This document shows, piece by piece, positions 7,419 to 15,312 of a stretch of 64,000 nucleotides of DNA. Origin of the DNA: JAEUKH01 sp964447205 (lineage in GTDB: Bacteria > Myxococcota_A > Polyangia > Polyangiales > Ga0077539); the NCBI GenBank assembly GCA_964447205.1, contig CAYUSB010000002.1, positions 1 to 64,000 of the forward strand. The letters run 5' to 3'. Below the pieces are notes generated by a model. That model did not search any database, was not told the origin of the DNA, and was given only the letters and a program-made list of their open reading frames with translations. Position numbers and translations under genes: made by a program. Each line of letters begins with the position of its first letter. Positions within the stretch are counted from its first letter, which is position 1.

Positions 7419-9356
7419 TCAGGGAGCCGTCGGGGCCGGGGGCCGGGGCTGCGAACGCAAGAGGGCCCGGCGCAGGGCCGCGATGCAGCGGCGGTTGTCT
7501 TCGGGGGTGCCCACGGAGATGCGCACCCAACCCCGGCGGAGGTGATGGCTCGCGAGGGCCCGGATGAACACCCCGTCGCGGAGCATGGCCTGCACGAGGG
7601 CCTCGGCGCTCCAGCCTGTCTCGTGGATGTCGAGGAGAAGGAAGTTGCCCTGGGAGTCAAACACCTCGACCCCGGGCAGGCGCCCCACCTCGGCGCAGAG
7701 CCACTGGCGCTCGGCGCGAAACACCTTGAGGTTGCGGGTGTGGGTGTCGAGGTCGTCGAGCACGGCGAGGGCCGCGGCGAGGGCCACCGACGACACATTC
7801 CACGGGAGCTTGACCCGGTGGATGAGGCGCGACACGGCGGCGGCGGCGAGGCAGTAGCCCACCCGCATCCCCGCGAGCCCGTAGGCCTTGGAGAAGGTGC
7901 GGAGCACGAGGAGGTTGGGGTGCTCGGCGATCATCGAGGCCACGCTGAGGGCTCGCTCGCCAAACTCGACGTAGGCCTCGTCGACGGCCACCGGGATGCC
8001 CAGGCGGAGGATGCGGCTGAGGGCCGCGGGCTCGATGCGGCGCCCGGTGGGGTTGTTGGGCGAGCAGAGGAAGACCAGCTTCGTGCGCTCGGTGACCCGC
8101 TCCAGCAGGGCCGGGACGTCGAGCTCGAGGTCGTTGCGCATCGGCACGAGCACCGGGACCCCGCCGCACACCCGCGTCCGCGACTCGTACATCGAGAACG
8201 TCGGCACCGCGAGCACCACCTCCTCGCCCGGGCCCACGAAGGTGCGCACGAGGAGGTCGATGATCTCGCTCGACCCGGCCCCGAGCACACAGCTCTCCTC
8301 CTCCAGGCCCGCCTCGGCGGCGAGGCGCGTCCGTAGCTCGCGGGTGAGGACCGCGTCGGGGTACCGGTTGGCCCGCCCGAGCACGGCCATCACGGCCTCG
8401 ACCACACGCGGGGACGGGGCGAAGGGGCTCTCGTTGGACATGAGCCGGGTGAGGCTGCGCCCCTGGACCTCCTCGCGGTCGGCCAGGGCGAAGTGGTCTT
8501 CTTTGTACGACGGGGCCCCCCGCACCCAGGTGGGGGCGAAGATCTCCATGGCCTCGGGGTCGATGCGGACGGCGGGGGCTTCGGGCTCGGCCCCGTCATC
8601 GAAGGCGTCGTCGAGGCCGTCGCCGAAGACCCGCACGAGGGCCTCGGCCCGGGCGTGGGCCGCGGGGGTGTCGACGTCGATCCAGCGGGCGTCGCCTACG
8701 TCGGCGGCCACGAAGAGCCCCACCTCGGCCAGGGCCCGCACTCCGTCGGAGAGCGACGCGTCGCCCCGGCGCTGGGCCTCGGTGCGCAGGGCGGCCACGA
8801 GGGCCGGGGTCACCCGGAAGATGCCCGTGTCGAGGGCGTTGTAGTCGAGGAGGTCTTTGCTGATGGCCAGGATCTGCTGGGAGGCCACCCGCACCTTGGT
8901 GGCGTCGTCGAGGTCGAAGCAGCGCTCGATGTCGTAGTCGACCCCGAGGGCGCAGGCCCCGGCGGGGATCTCGGCCCGCAGGAGGCGGGCGACCAGGGCG
9001 GGGGCCACCAGGTGGTCGCTCATGCTGAGGAGGCACTCGCGGTCGAGGTACGGGGCCGCGGCCAGGACCGACAGGCCGTTGGAGCGCTCCCAGTCGGGGT
9101 TTTCCACAAACTGGACGGTCACCCCAGCGGGCAGGGCCGCGGGCGTGAGGGCCGCCCGGATGCGATGCCCCTCGTAGCCGATCACCACCACGGCCTCACG
9201 GACGCCCGCGGATGCCAGCGTGCGTAGGATCCGGACGATGAGAGGCACCCCCGCCACGGGGCGCAGGGGCTTCGGGAGCGTGTCCCCCTCCTGGGCCAGG
9301 CGTGAGCCGCGTCCCGCCGCCAGGATGATGGCGCGCTCGACCGATTGTTTTGACAT
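7419..9356 (-). CDS. Fusion of an inositol-phosphate-type cytidylyltransferase and a HisC-fold PLP enzyme
   Basis: A 645-residue two-domain protein. Residues 1-245 form a nucleotidyltransferase: LAAGRGSRL at 12-20, Lys29, MSDH at 112-115, a DLDDATKV stretch near 148-155, LDTGIF at 175-180 and DVDT at 227-230. This set matches inositol-1-phosphate cytidylyltransferases such as the archaeal IPCT domain. Residues about 300-640 are a fold-type I PLP enzyme of the HisC/CobD group, with MSNESPFAPSP, PNNPTG at 433-438 and the PLP lysine Lys490 in TFSKAYGLAG. The C-terminal half could be an aminotransferase or a decarboxylase. FrbH of FR-900098 biosynthesis is a known precedent for nucleotidyltransferase plus PLP domain. 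A clear GGAG box lies seven bases before the ATG. Neighbours are a second nucleotidyltransferase, a CDP-alcohol phosphotransferase and Ino1. Confidence 0.8.
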   Translation of the reverse strand: MSKQSVERAIILAAGRGSRLAQEGDTLPKPLRPVAGVPLIVRILRTLASAGVREAVVVIGYEGHRIRAALTPAALPAGVTVQFVENPDWERSNGLSVLAAAPYLDRECLLSMSDHLVAPALVARLLRAEIPAGACALGVDYDIERCFDLDDATKVRVASQQILAISKDLLDYNALDTGIFRVTPALVAALRTEAQRRGDASLSDGVRALAEVGLFVAADVGDARWIDVDTPAAHARAEALVRVFGDGLDDAFDDGAEPEAPAVRIDPEAMEIFAPTWVRGAPSYKEDHFALADREEVQGRSLTRLMSNESPFAPSPRVVEAVMAVLGRANRYPDAVLTRELRTRLAAEAGLEEESCVLGAGSSEIIDLLVRTFVGPGEEVVLAVPTFSMYESRTRVCGGVPVLVPMRNDLELDVPALLERVTERTKLVFLCSPNNPTGRRIEPAALSRILRLGIPVAVDEAYVEFGERALSVASMIAEHPNLLVLRTFSKAYGLAGMRVGYCLAAAAVSRLIHRVKLPWNVSSVALAAALAVLDDLDTHTRNLKVFRAERQWLCAEVGRLPGVEVFDSQGNFLLLDIHETGWSAEALVQAMLRDGVFIRALASHHLRRGWVRISVGTPEDNRRCIAALRRALLRSQPRPPAPTAP

Positions 9357-9530
9357 CCGTATTCTCCAAGCTCTGTAAAGGTCGGCCGCGCCCGGGCAGA
9401 GGCCTCGACCTTCGGTGCGTCACGGGGGGGTGTACCCGTCGCCGCGACGCGCGTGTAACACGTTTCAAGAACGCCCTGCAATTTCGCTGGCGTCGGACGC
9501 GCCGCGCTGCGTCGACACTCCATGCAGGGA

Positions 9531-10301
9531 TCAGGCCGATCGGGGGCTCTCCCAGGCTTGTACAAGGTCGCGGGCCCGGGCGAGATCGGTGAGGTCGTCG
9601 ACTTCGGTCCAGTCGAGGTCGCCGACGGGGACGGTGACGAGGCCCTGGCCCTGGGCCACGAGGGAGGCGTACACGTCTTCGTAGTAGAGGTCGGTGTGTC
9701 CGGCGGCTACTGCGGAAGCCAGGGCGGCCGCGAGGGCCCCGCGGGCCGCGGCCCCGAACCACTCGATCCCGATGGACTCGCCGGTGCAGCGGGCCGGGTC
9801 GAGGGCCTTGCCGAAGCGCAGGGCCCCCCGGGGGTTGCCGGGGGGGGCCTCGACCTTCATGGCCTCGTCCCGCGGCGGAACCCGGTCATCGAGGGCCACC
9901 CGTCCGTCGCCCCATCCAAGGCCCTGGGCGTCTCCGCGGGCCCCGAGGAGGCGCGAGAGCACGGCGGGCTGGAAGACCACGTCGCCGTCGAGTTTGACGA
10001 AGTCGCCGGGGGGGGCGGCCTCGAGGGCCCGGTGCAGGGACACGACGTTTTGTACCCGGTCGTAGTCGGGGTTGTGGACGCAGCGGACGGGGACGGGGCA
10101 GCGGGCGAGGGCGGCCTCGACCTGGGGGGCTTCGAAGCCGGTCGAGACCACCAGGGAGCTCACCCCGGCCTCGACCAGGAGCCGCACCATCCGCCCGAGG
10201 ATGGTCTCGGTGGTGAGGGGCACGAGGCACTTGGGGAGGGCCTCGGTGAGGGGGCGCAGGCGGCTCCCGACCCCGGCCGCGAGGATGACCCCGACGGTCA
10301 C
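9531..10301 (-). CDS. LicC/IPCT-like sugar- or alcohol-phosphate nucleotidyltransferase
   Basis: A 256-residue NTP-transferase with the ILAAGVGSRLRPLT signature at the N-terminus, a Lys in LPKCLVPL, NPDYDRVQNVVSL, a DGD metal-binding triad and a C-terminal TEVDDLTDL segment. This set resembles LicC (phosphocholine cytidylyltransferase), PntC (phosphonate cytidylyltransferase) and IPCT rather than RmlA. The GTG start at 10301 is chosen because it shares GTGA with the stop of the upstream CDP-alcohol phosphotransferase gene and sits just before the conserved nucleotide-binding loop. Such coupling suggests that it makes the CDP-activated alcohol used by that enzyme. Whether the substrate is inositol phosphate, choline phosphate, a phosphonate or another polyol phosphate is not decided by sequence. 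Confidence 0.8.
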   Translation of the reverse strand: MTVGVILAAGVGSRLRPLTEALPKCLVPLTTETILGRMVRLLVEAGVSSLVVSTGFEAPQVEAALARCPVPVRCVHNPDYDRVQNVVSLHRALEAAPPGDFVKLDGDVVFQPAVLSRLLGARGDAQGLGWGDGRVALDDRVPPRDEAMKVEAPPGNPRGALRFGKALDPARCTGESIGIEWFGAAARGALAAALASAVAAGHTDLYYEDVYASLVAQGQGLVTVPVGDLDWTEVDDLTDLARARDLVQAWESPRSA

Positions 10302-11305
10302 GACAGGGCCTCCTGCACGGCGTCGTCGTCTTCGACCGAGTCGGGCGCGAAGAAGCGCCGGGAGGCCCGGCGCTGCAGGGGCACGATCACCAGGAGGGCC
10401 CCGTTGGCCAGGAAGAACCGGGCCAGGATGTACACCTCCACTGCGTCGAGGGCCATGCACAGCCCGATGCCGAAAATGTGGGTCCCGATCCCATAGAACG
10501 ACCAGGCTCGCATGAGGCCCCGCTGGTCGTCGCGGTACCGCTGGGCGGCCGCGTCGGAGTAGGCCGGCATGTCACGAAACCGCGCGGGGATGTGCGGGTC
10601 GATGGCCCGGGTGAGGGCCCGCTGGTTGGTCACGTGCCCGAGGTACATCTCGTACCGGATGCGGTCGAGCAGGGTGGCCCCCTTGGCCCTGGCCTCGGCG
10701 TACGCGGCGGCGACCTCTTCGGGGTCTTCGTCGCCCTCGCGTTTGCCGTCGACGGTCATCCGCAGGTAGACGTTTTTGAAGTAGTCGTAGAGGGTCGTGT
10801 GGGCGAGGCCCGTGAGGATGGCGGCGATCCCCAGGACGAGCCACCCGGTGGGGGAGAGCCACCCGCCGAGGAAGGGGTGGGTGAGGCCGGGGGAGGGGGC
10901 CCCGGGGGTGTCGCCCCCGTGTCGCCACCAGACGTGCAGGAGGGCCGCGGGGATCACCGCGATCTGCACCACCCCGTCGACGGCCCCGTCGAGCATGCGG
11001 CCGAAGGTCGAGCTCGTCTTGCGGAGGCGGGCGAGCTGACCATCGGAGCAGTCAATGACGGCAGACAGGACGAGGAGGAGGCCGCCGAGAAATAAGTACG
11101 ACCGGCCGGTGACAAAGGAGCTGGCAGTGGCTACTCCAGCCGCCACCCCGACCAGCATCGAGACGATGGTGAGCTGGTCGGGGGTGACGGGGGTGCCCTT
11201 GACGGCCAGCACCAGGAGGTGGGCCAAAGGCCGGTGTACGAGGAGGTCGATGATCTCTTCGACCTCCAGGGCTTTGAGGGTGGCGCGGTACCCGGGGGCA
11301 GGCAT
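10298..11305 (-). CDS. CDP-alcohol phosphatidyltransferase family membrane enzyme
   Basis: A 335-residue integral membrane protein with the complete CDP-OH-P signature DxxDGxxAR...G...D...D: Asp85, Asp88, Gly89, Arg93, Gly102, Asp106 and Asp110. The family transfers a phospho-alcohol from a CDP-activated substrate, releasing CMP. Here the linked nucleotidyltransferases suggest that the CDP sits on the polyol, as in DIPP synthase, rather than on diacylglycerol. A long soluble insertion (about residues 180-250) separates membrane segments. The start is put at ATG 11305 because the upstream extension to 11410 is low-complexity and would nearly meet the divergent MFS gene. The stop overlaps the next gene as GTGA. 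Confidence 0.85.
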   Translation of the reverse strand: MPAPGYRATLKALEVEEIIDLLVHRPLAHLLVLAVKGTPVTPDQLTIVSMLVGVAAGVATASSFVTGRSYLFLGGLLLVLSAVIDCSDGQLARLRKTSSTFGRMLDGAVDGVVQIAVIPAALLHVWWRHGGDTPGAPSPGLTHPFLGGWLSPTGWLVLGIAAILTGLAHTTLYDYFKNVYLRMTVDGKREGDEDPEEVAAAYAEARAKGATLLDRIRYEMYLGHVTNQRALTRAIDPHIPARFRDMPAYSDAAAQRYRDDQRGLMRAWSFYGIGTHIFGIGLCMALDAVEVYILARFFLANGALLVIVPLQRRASRRFFAPDSVEDDDAVQEALS

Positions 11306-11413
11306 GGTGGGGGGGGCGGATATCACAAGGATCGGGGCTCCGTCACGATGCAGGGCACGGGCCACGCTGACGTGGGCCCTCACCTGCGCTACACGCGTGG
11401 GCGGAACCATCTC

Positions 11414-12676
11414 ATGCGCGCCGTCCTCCTCCCGATTTTTTTGATCGTCCTCGTGGACGTGCTGGCCCTGACCATCGTCCTGCCCCTCCTACCCTTTTAT
11501 GCCGAGCATTTCGGGGCCTCGCCGCAGACGGTGGGCCTCCTGGTGGCCTCCTTCGCGGCCTGTCAGCTCGTCTCGGGGCCCCTCCTGGGGCAGCTCTCCG
11601 ATCGGTACGGCCGTCGCCCCCTCCTGGTGCTCTCGCAGTGCGGGACCCTCCTGGGGTTTCTCATCATCGCCCGGGCCGAGGCCCTGTGGATGGTCTTCCT
11701 GGGGCGGATCCTCGACGGGCTGACCGCGGGCAATCTGTCGCTGGCCCAGGCGTACATCGCCGACGTGACGGCCCCCGAGCAGCGGGCCCGGGCCTTCGGG
11801 GTGATCGGGGTGGCCTTCGGGCTGGGGTTCCTCGTGGGGCCGGCCATTTCGGGCTGGTTGGCCCATTACAACTACACCTGGCCCTTGTACGGGGCGGCGA
11901 CCCTGTCGGCCACGAGCATCCTGGCCACCCTGACCCTCCTGCCCCGCCCCGAAGCCCCCGTGGAGCCCGGTCCCCTGCGGGGGTCGCTCCGAGGGGAGCC
12001 CGGGGTGGGTCCGTCTGAGCCTCCGTTGCCCGGGGGACAGCGCCTGGGGCTGCTCCAGTGGGGGCGGTACGTGGGCTTCTTCCGGCGGCCAGAGCTCGGC
12101 GGGGTCCTGGGGAAGTTCTTCCTCTTCGGGCTGTCGTTCGCGCTGTTTACCTCGGGCTTTGCCCTCTTCGCCGAGCGACGGATGGTGACCGCCGCGGGGG
12201 CTCCCTATGGCCCCCGGGAGGTGGGGTGGGTCTTCGCCTACGCGGGCCTCGTGGGGATCGTGCTCCAGGGCGGGATCATCGGCCGGCTCGTCAAACGGTA
12301 CGGCGAGCCTCGGGTCATCACCGCGGGACTCGCCAGCATGGGGGCGGGTTTCGTCCTCCTCGGCGGGGCCCACTCCCTGCCCATCCTCGTGGTGGCGGCC
12401 ACCCTGGCCTCCCTGGGGAGCTCGTCGCTGCGGCCCGCCCTCACGGCCCTGGTCACCCGCCGGGTCGAGCGCTCCGAGCAGGGGGTGGTCCTGGGGCTCA
12501 CCCAGTCGCTCACCTCCCTGGCTTCGATCGTGGCCCCTACGGTGGGCGGGGCCCTCATCGGCCGGGGCTGGCTCACGGCCTGGGCCGTGGCCGCCGGGGT
12601 AGTCTCTCTGGTCGGGCTGGCCATCACCGACCGCGGGGCCCCCGCCGTAGCCCCCGCGCCGTCACCGGCCACTTGA
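11414..12676 (+). CDS. Major facilitator superfamily transporter (TetA/DHA1-like)
   Basis: A 420-residue twelve-helix transporter. The first helix is hydrophobic from the ATG at 11414, the loop between helices 2 and 3 carries GQLSDRYGRRPLL (MFS motif A), and helix 4/5 has GRILDGLTAGNLSLAQAYIAD, as in drug-H+ antiporters of the TetA type. A longer hydrophilic loop separates the two six-helix halves. It is divergent from the CDP-alcohol phosphotransferase gene and lies 49 bases before ino1 on the same strand. A role in moving an inositol-derived or other product is possible from context, but antiporters of this type are widespread and no substrate can be read. Confidence 0.85.
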   Translation: MRAVLLPIFLIVLVDVLALTIVLPLLPFYAEHFGASPQTVGLLVASFAACQLVSGPLLGQLSDRYGRRPLLVLSQCGTLLGFLIIARAEALWMVFLGRILDGLTAGNLSLAQAYIADVTAPEQRARAFGVIGVAFGLGFLVGPAISGWLAHYNYTWPLYGAATLSATSILATLTLLPRPEAPVEPGPLRGSLRGEPGVGPSEPPLPGGQRLGLLQWGRYVGFFRRPELGGVLGKFFLFGLSFALFTSGFALFAERRMVTAAGAPYGPREVGWVFAYAGLVGIVLQGGIIGRLVKRYGEPRVITAGLASMGAGFVLLGGAHSLPILVVAATLASLGSSSLRPALTALVTRRVERSEQGVVLGLTQSLTSLASIVAPTVGGALIGRGWLTAWAVAAGVVSLVGLAITDRGAPAVAPAPSPAT

Positions 12677-12725
12677 GGCGCCACCTTGCGGGGTGGAACG
12701 GTTCTGGTAGGGTCCGCGCCTCTGT

Positions 12726-14039
12726 ATGAAGCCTCCCCAGCAAATCAAGCCTGTTTCTGGCCGTTTGGGCGTCCTCCTCCCCGGCCTCGGCGCGGTCGCC
12801 ACGACCTTCATCGCCGGGGTCGAGATGGCCCGCCGCGGCCTCGGGGCCCCCATCGGCTCGCTCACCCAGATGGGCACCCTGCGCCTCGGCAAACGCACGG
12901 ACAACAACACCCCCCACATCAAAGACTTCGTCCCCCTGGCCCCCCTCGACAGCCTGGAGTTCGGGGCCTGGGACCTCTTCCCCGACGACGCCTTCACCGC
13001 CGCCACCAAGGCCGGGGTGCTCTCCCGCGACCACCTGGCCTCCATCAAGGACTTCCTCAGCCAGATTCGCCCCATGTCCGCGGTGTTTGAGCCCACCTTC
13101 GTCAAGCGCCTGGAGGCCACCCACGTCAAGTCGGGCCCCACCAAGATGGACCTGGCCGAGCAGCTCATCGAGGACATCGCCCGCTTCAAACGCGAGCGCA
13201 ACGTCGACCGCTGCGTGGCCGTCTGGTGCGGCTCGACCGAGACCTGGCGCCCGCTGGCCCCCGTGCACGAGAGCCTCGCGGCCTTCGAGAAGGGCCTGCG
13301 CGACAACGACTCCGAGATCGCCCCGAGCGCCATCTACGCCTATGCGTGCCTGCGGGCCGGGGTCCCCTACGCCAACGGGGCCCCCAACCTCTCGGTCGAC
13401 TTCCCCGCTCTGCACGAGCTCGCCCGCCGCGAAGGGATCCCCATCGCCGGCAAGGACTTCAAGACGGGCCAGACCCTCATGAAGACCATCCTGGCCCCGG
13501 GCTTCAAGGCCCGGCTCCTGGGCCTCGACGGCTGGTACAGCACCAACATCCTCGGCAACCGCGATGGTGAAGTGCTTGACGACCCCGAGAGCTTCAAGTC
13601 CAAGGAGGTGTCGAAGCTCGGCGTGCTCGAGCACATCTTCCAGCCGCACCTCTACCCCGAGCTCTACGGCAAGTACTCCCACGTCGTGCGGATCAACTAC
13701 TACCCCCCCCGCGGCGACAACAAAGAGGGCTGGGACAACATCGACATCTTCGGGTGGCTCGGGTACCCGATGCAGATCAAGATCGACTTCCTCTGCCGCG
13801 ACTCCATCCTCGCGGCCCCCATCGTGCTCGACCTCGCCCTCTTCCTCGACCTCGCCCACCGGGCGGGGATGAGCGGGATCCAGGAGTGGCTGTCGTTCTA
13901 CTTCAAGAGCCCGATGACGGCCCCGGGCCTGTACCCCGAGCACGACCTCTTCATCCAGCTCATGAAGCTGAAGAACACCCTGCGGTGGATGAAGGGCGAG
14001 ACCCTCATCACCCACCTCGGGATGGAGTACTACGACTGA
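12726..14039 (+). CDS. ino1: myo-Inositol-1-phosphate synthase
   Basis: A 437-residue protein with strong resemblance to inositol-1-phosphate synthase, the NAD-dependent enzyme that cyclises glucose 6-phosphate to 1L-myo-inositol 1-phosphate. Visible signatures are the N-terminal nucleotide loop LLPGLGAVATTF (17-28), WCGSTETWRP, the NGAPNLSVDFPAL stretch, the KDFKTGQT motif and SKLGVLEHIF. The C-terminal part has the conserved GWDNIDIFGWLG segment and an aspartate-rich inner helix. It follows the MFS gene by 49 bases and faces the CDP-alcohol unit across a divergent promoter region. Inositol phosphate made here is the natural substrate for the IPCT-like domain encoded at 7419. The full length is typical of bacterial forms. 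Confidence 0.93.
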   Translation: MKPPQQIKPVSGRLGVLLPGLGAVATTFIAGVEMARRGLGAPIGSLTQMGTLRLGKRTDNNTPHIKDFVPLAPLDSLEFGAWDLFPDDAFTAATKAGVLSRDHLASIKDFLSQIRPMSAVFEPTFVKRLEATHVKSGPTKMDLAEQLIEDIARFKRERNVDRCVAVWCGSTETWRPLAPVHESLAAFEKGLRDNDSEIAPSAIYAYACLRAGVPYANGAPNLSVDFPALHELARREGIPIAGKDFKTGQTLMKTILAPGFKARLLGLDGWYSTNILGNRDGEVLDDPESFKSKEVSKLGVLEHIFQPHLYPELYGKYSHVVRINYYPPRGDNKEGWDNIDIFGWLGYPMQIKIDFLCRDSILAAPIVLDLALFLDLAHRAGMSGIQEWLSFYFKSPMTAPGLYPEHDLFIQLMKLKNTLRWMKGETLITHLGMEYYD

Positions 14040-14114
14040 CCCCCATCGGCCCGACGCCCGCGCGCACCGGGATCATCCCTCCCGCGACCCTGCGCCGCCC
14101 GTGGCCCGTCGGGG

Positions 14115-14137
14115 CGGCCAGAGAGTCCCTCTGGCCG
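14115..14137 (+). terminator. Hairpin downstream of ino1
   Basis: A perfect nine-base-pair stem with a five-base loop (CGGCCAGAG / CTCTGGCCG) lies about 75 bases after the ino1 stop. There is no run of T behind it, as is common in very GC-rich genomes. A terminator role is inferred from position. Confidence 0.4.
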
Positions 14138-14273
14138 GTGAAGATCTGCCCCAGCCCGGCCGTACCATCGCCTCGCAGCGTCGTTTGACATCCCGCAAGG
14201 GTGTCGGCGACCTCAATCTGGTACCCTCACCGGCGCCGCTGGCAACCCGATGACCCCACAGGGAGGCTCCGTG

Positions 14274-14525
14274 ATGAAGCGTCTGATGTATCTGGCCGCG
14301 ACGGTGACGGCTCTGGTGATGTTGTTCGCGCCGAACGAGGCCTCAGCCCAGTACTACCGTCGCCGCTACTACCGCCGCCCGGTCTACCACGCCCCGGTCT
14401 ACCACGCCCCGGTCTACCACCGCCCGGTCTACCACCGCCCGGTCTACCACCGCCCGGTCTACCAGCGCCCCGTCTACGGGCATCCGGGCTACTACCCCCG
14501 CGGTCGGCGCGGTTACTACCGCTGA
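14274..14525 (+). CDS. Small secreted Tyr/Pro/His-rich repeat protein
   Basis: An 83-residue protein with a clear signal peptide: MKR basic start, a hydrophobic core and an EASAQ cleavage site near residues 23-27. The mature part is built almost only of Tyr, Arg, Pro, His and Val, with tandem YHAPV or YHRPV five-residue units and YYRR ends. A GGGAGG box at 14261-14266 precedes the ATG by about eight bases, and a TTGACA-like hexamer occurs at 14185-14190. Comparable tyrosine-rich secreted peptides exist in many proteobacteria without known function. A surface or matrix role is possible but not shown. It stands alone between ino1 and erpA. Confidence 0.7.
   Translation: MKRLMYLAATVTALVMLFAPNEASAQYYRRRYYRRPVYHAPVYHAPVYHRPVYHRPVYHRPVYQRPVYGHPGYYPRGRRGYYR
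14375..14476 (+). repeat. 15-bp tandem repeats inside the Tyr/Pro-rich gene
   Basis: Six to seven copies of a 15-base unit (consensus TACCACCGCCCGGTC) run in frame and encode YH(R/A)PV. The first copies have GCC (Ala) and later copies CGC (Arg). Neighbouring copies are identical or nearly so, which suggests recent expansion by slippage. Confidence 0.85.
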
Positions 14526-14642
14526 GGGCCCCCCCTCGGCAGGCCGTGCGTCGAGACCCCACTGGACCTTCCGCGGGCGATGCACTAGACATGTTCGGCG
14601 CGGCGACCGCGCCATCCTACGCATCATCCGAGGTCATTCATC

Positions 14643-14966
14643 ATGCTCGCACTCACCGAGAAGGCTGCCGAGAAGGTCAGGGAGATCGCCAAGGCCGAGT
14701 CCCTGGAGGGACAGGGCCTGCGGGTTCAGGTCAAGGGGGGAGGCTGCTCGGGCTTCCAGTACGACCTGTACTTTGACGAGAAGCCCACCGAGATGGACGA
14801 GATCATCGAGTGCATGGGCGTCCAGATCTTCATGGACCCGCTGTCCATGCAGTACCTGGAGGGCACCCAGATCGACTACGTCGAGGGCCTTCACGGGGCC
14901 GGGTTCAAGTTTGAGAATCCCAACGTCAAGGGCACCTGCGGCTGCGGCAGCTCGTTCTCTGTGTAG
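14643..14966 (+). CDS. erpA: A-type iron-sulfur cluster carrier ErpA
   Basis: A 107-residue HesB/IscA-family protein. The three conserved cysteines are present as Cys35 in GGGCSGFQY and Cys99/Cys101 in the C-terminal TCGCGSSFSV, and the SSF ending is closer to ErpA than to IscA, which usually ends ESF. Proteins of this family receive Fe-S clusters from the scaffold and hand them to apo-enzymes in the cytoplasm. It is not next to iscSU or suf genes here. Length and motif spacing are normal. A strong G+C hairpin follows the stop. Confidence 0.92.
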   Translation: MLALTEKAAEKVREIAKAESLEGQGLRVQVKGGGCSGFQYDLYFDEKPTEMDEIIECMGVQIFMDPLSMQYLEGTQIDYVEGLHGAGFKFENPNVKGTCGCGSSFSV

Positions 14967-14977
14967 CGTCTCTCCCG

Positions 14978-14996
14978 GGGCCCCGTCATGGGGCCC
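14978..14996 (+). terminator. Hairpin after erpA
   Basis: A seven-base-pair GGGCCCC/GGGGCCC stem with a five-base loop starts twelve bases after the erpA stop. There is no T tract. A terminator role is inferred from its position and strength. Confidence 0.45.
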
Positions 14997-15312
14997 AACG
15001 CGCTCTCCTCCCACCACAACACCCAACCCGCGCGCAGCCTCTGGCGACGCCTCGTCGTCTCGCCAACCGCAACACGAGCGCACGAAGGCGTCGGAAACCG
15101 CCAGGGCGCAAGGGGCGCACGGGCCAGTCGTCGTGGAGGGGGCCTCGGGCAGGCGAAGGTCGGCGTGCGACGGAGCGGGGTCGCGGACGACGTCGCGCCG
15201 TGCTCCCCCACAAAACCTTCCGACCCTTGCGGCCCTTGCGCCCTGGCGGTTTCGCAGCCCGTCGCCCCGCCCCCTGTCCCGCGTCGCCCACGACCCTCAA
15301 TCCGCCGCTCTG
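14997..15312. other. Gene-free gap with a long inverted repeat
   Basis: About 316 bases between the erpA terminator and the deacetylase stop hold no convincing coding sequence: the frames that stay open lack a plausible start site and are Arg/Ser/Pro shadow-like. The main structure is a perfect 21-base inverted repeat with arms at 15094-15114 and 15233-15253. Its origin is unknown and could be a decayed mobile element or a structured RNA. Confidence 0.6.
15094..15253. repeat. Perfect 21-bp inverted repeat with a 118-base spacer
   Basis: The left arm (15094-15114, GAAACCGCCAGGGCGCAAGG plus G) and the right arm (15233-15253) are exact reverse complements over 21 bases, and bases just outside both ends do not pair. 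The spacer has no open frame of note. A chance match this long in about 350 bases is unlikely even at this GC content. Confidence 0.8.

Noticed and set aside
7419..11305. A phosphonate biosynthesis cluster
   Set aside because: PntC- and FrbH-like features exist, but no phosphoenolpyruvate mutase, decarboxylase or other early phosphonate gene is visible, while ino1 lies next to the cluster. It remains a less favoured alternative.
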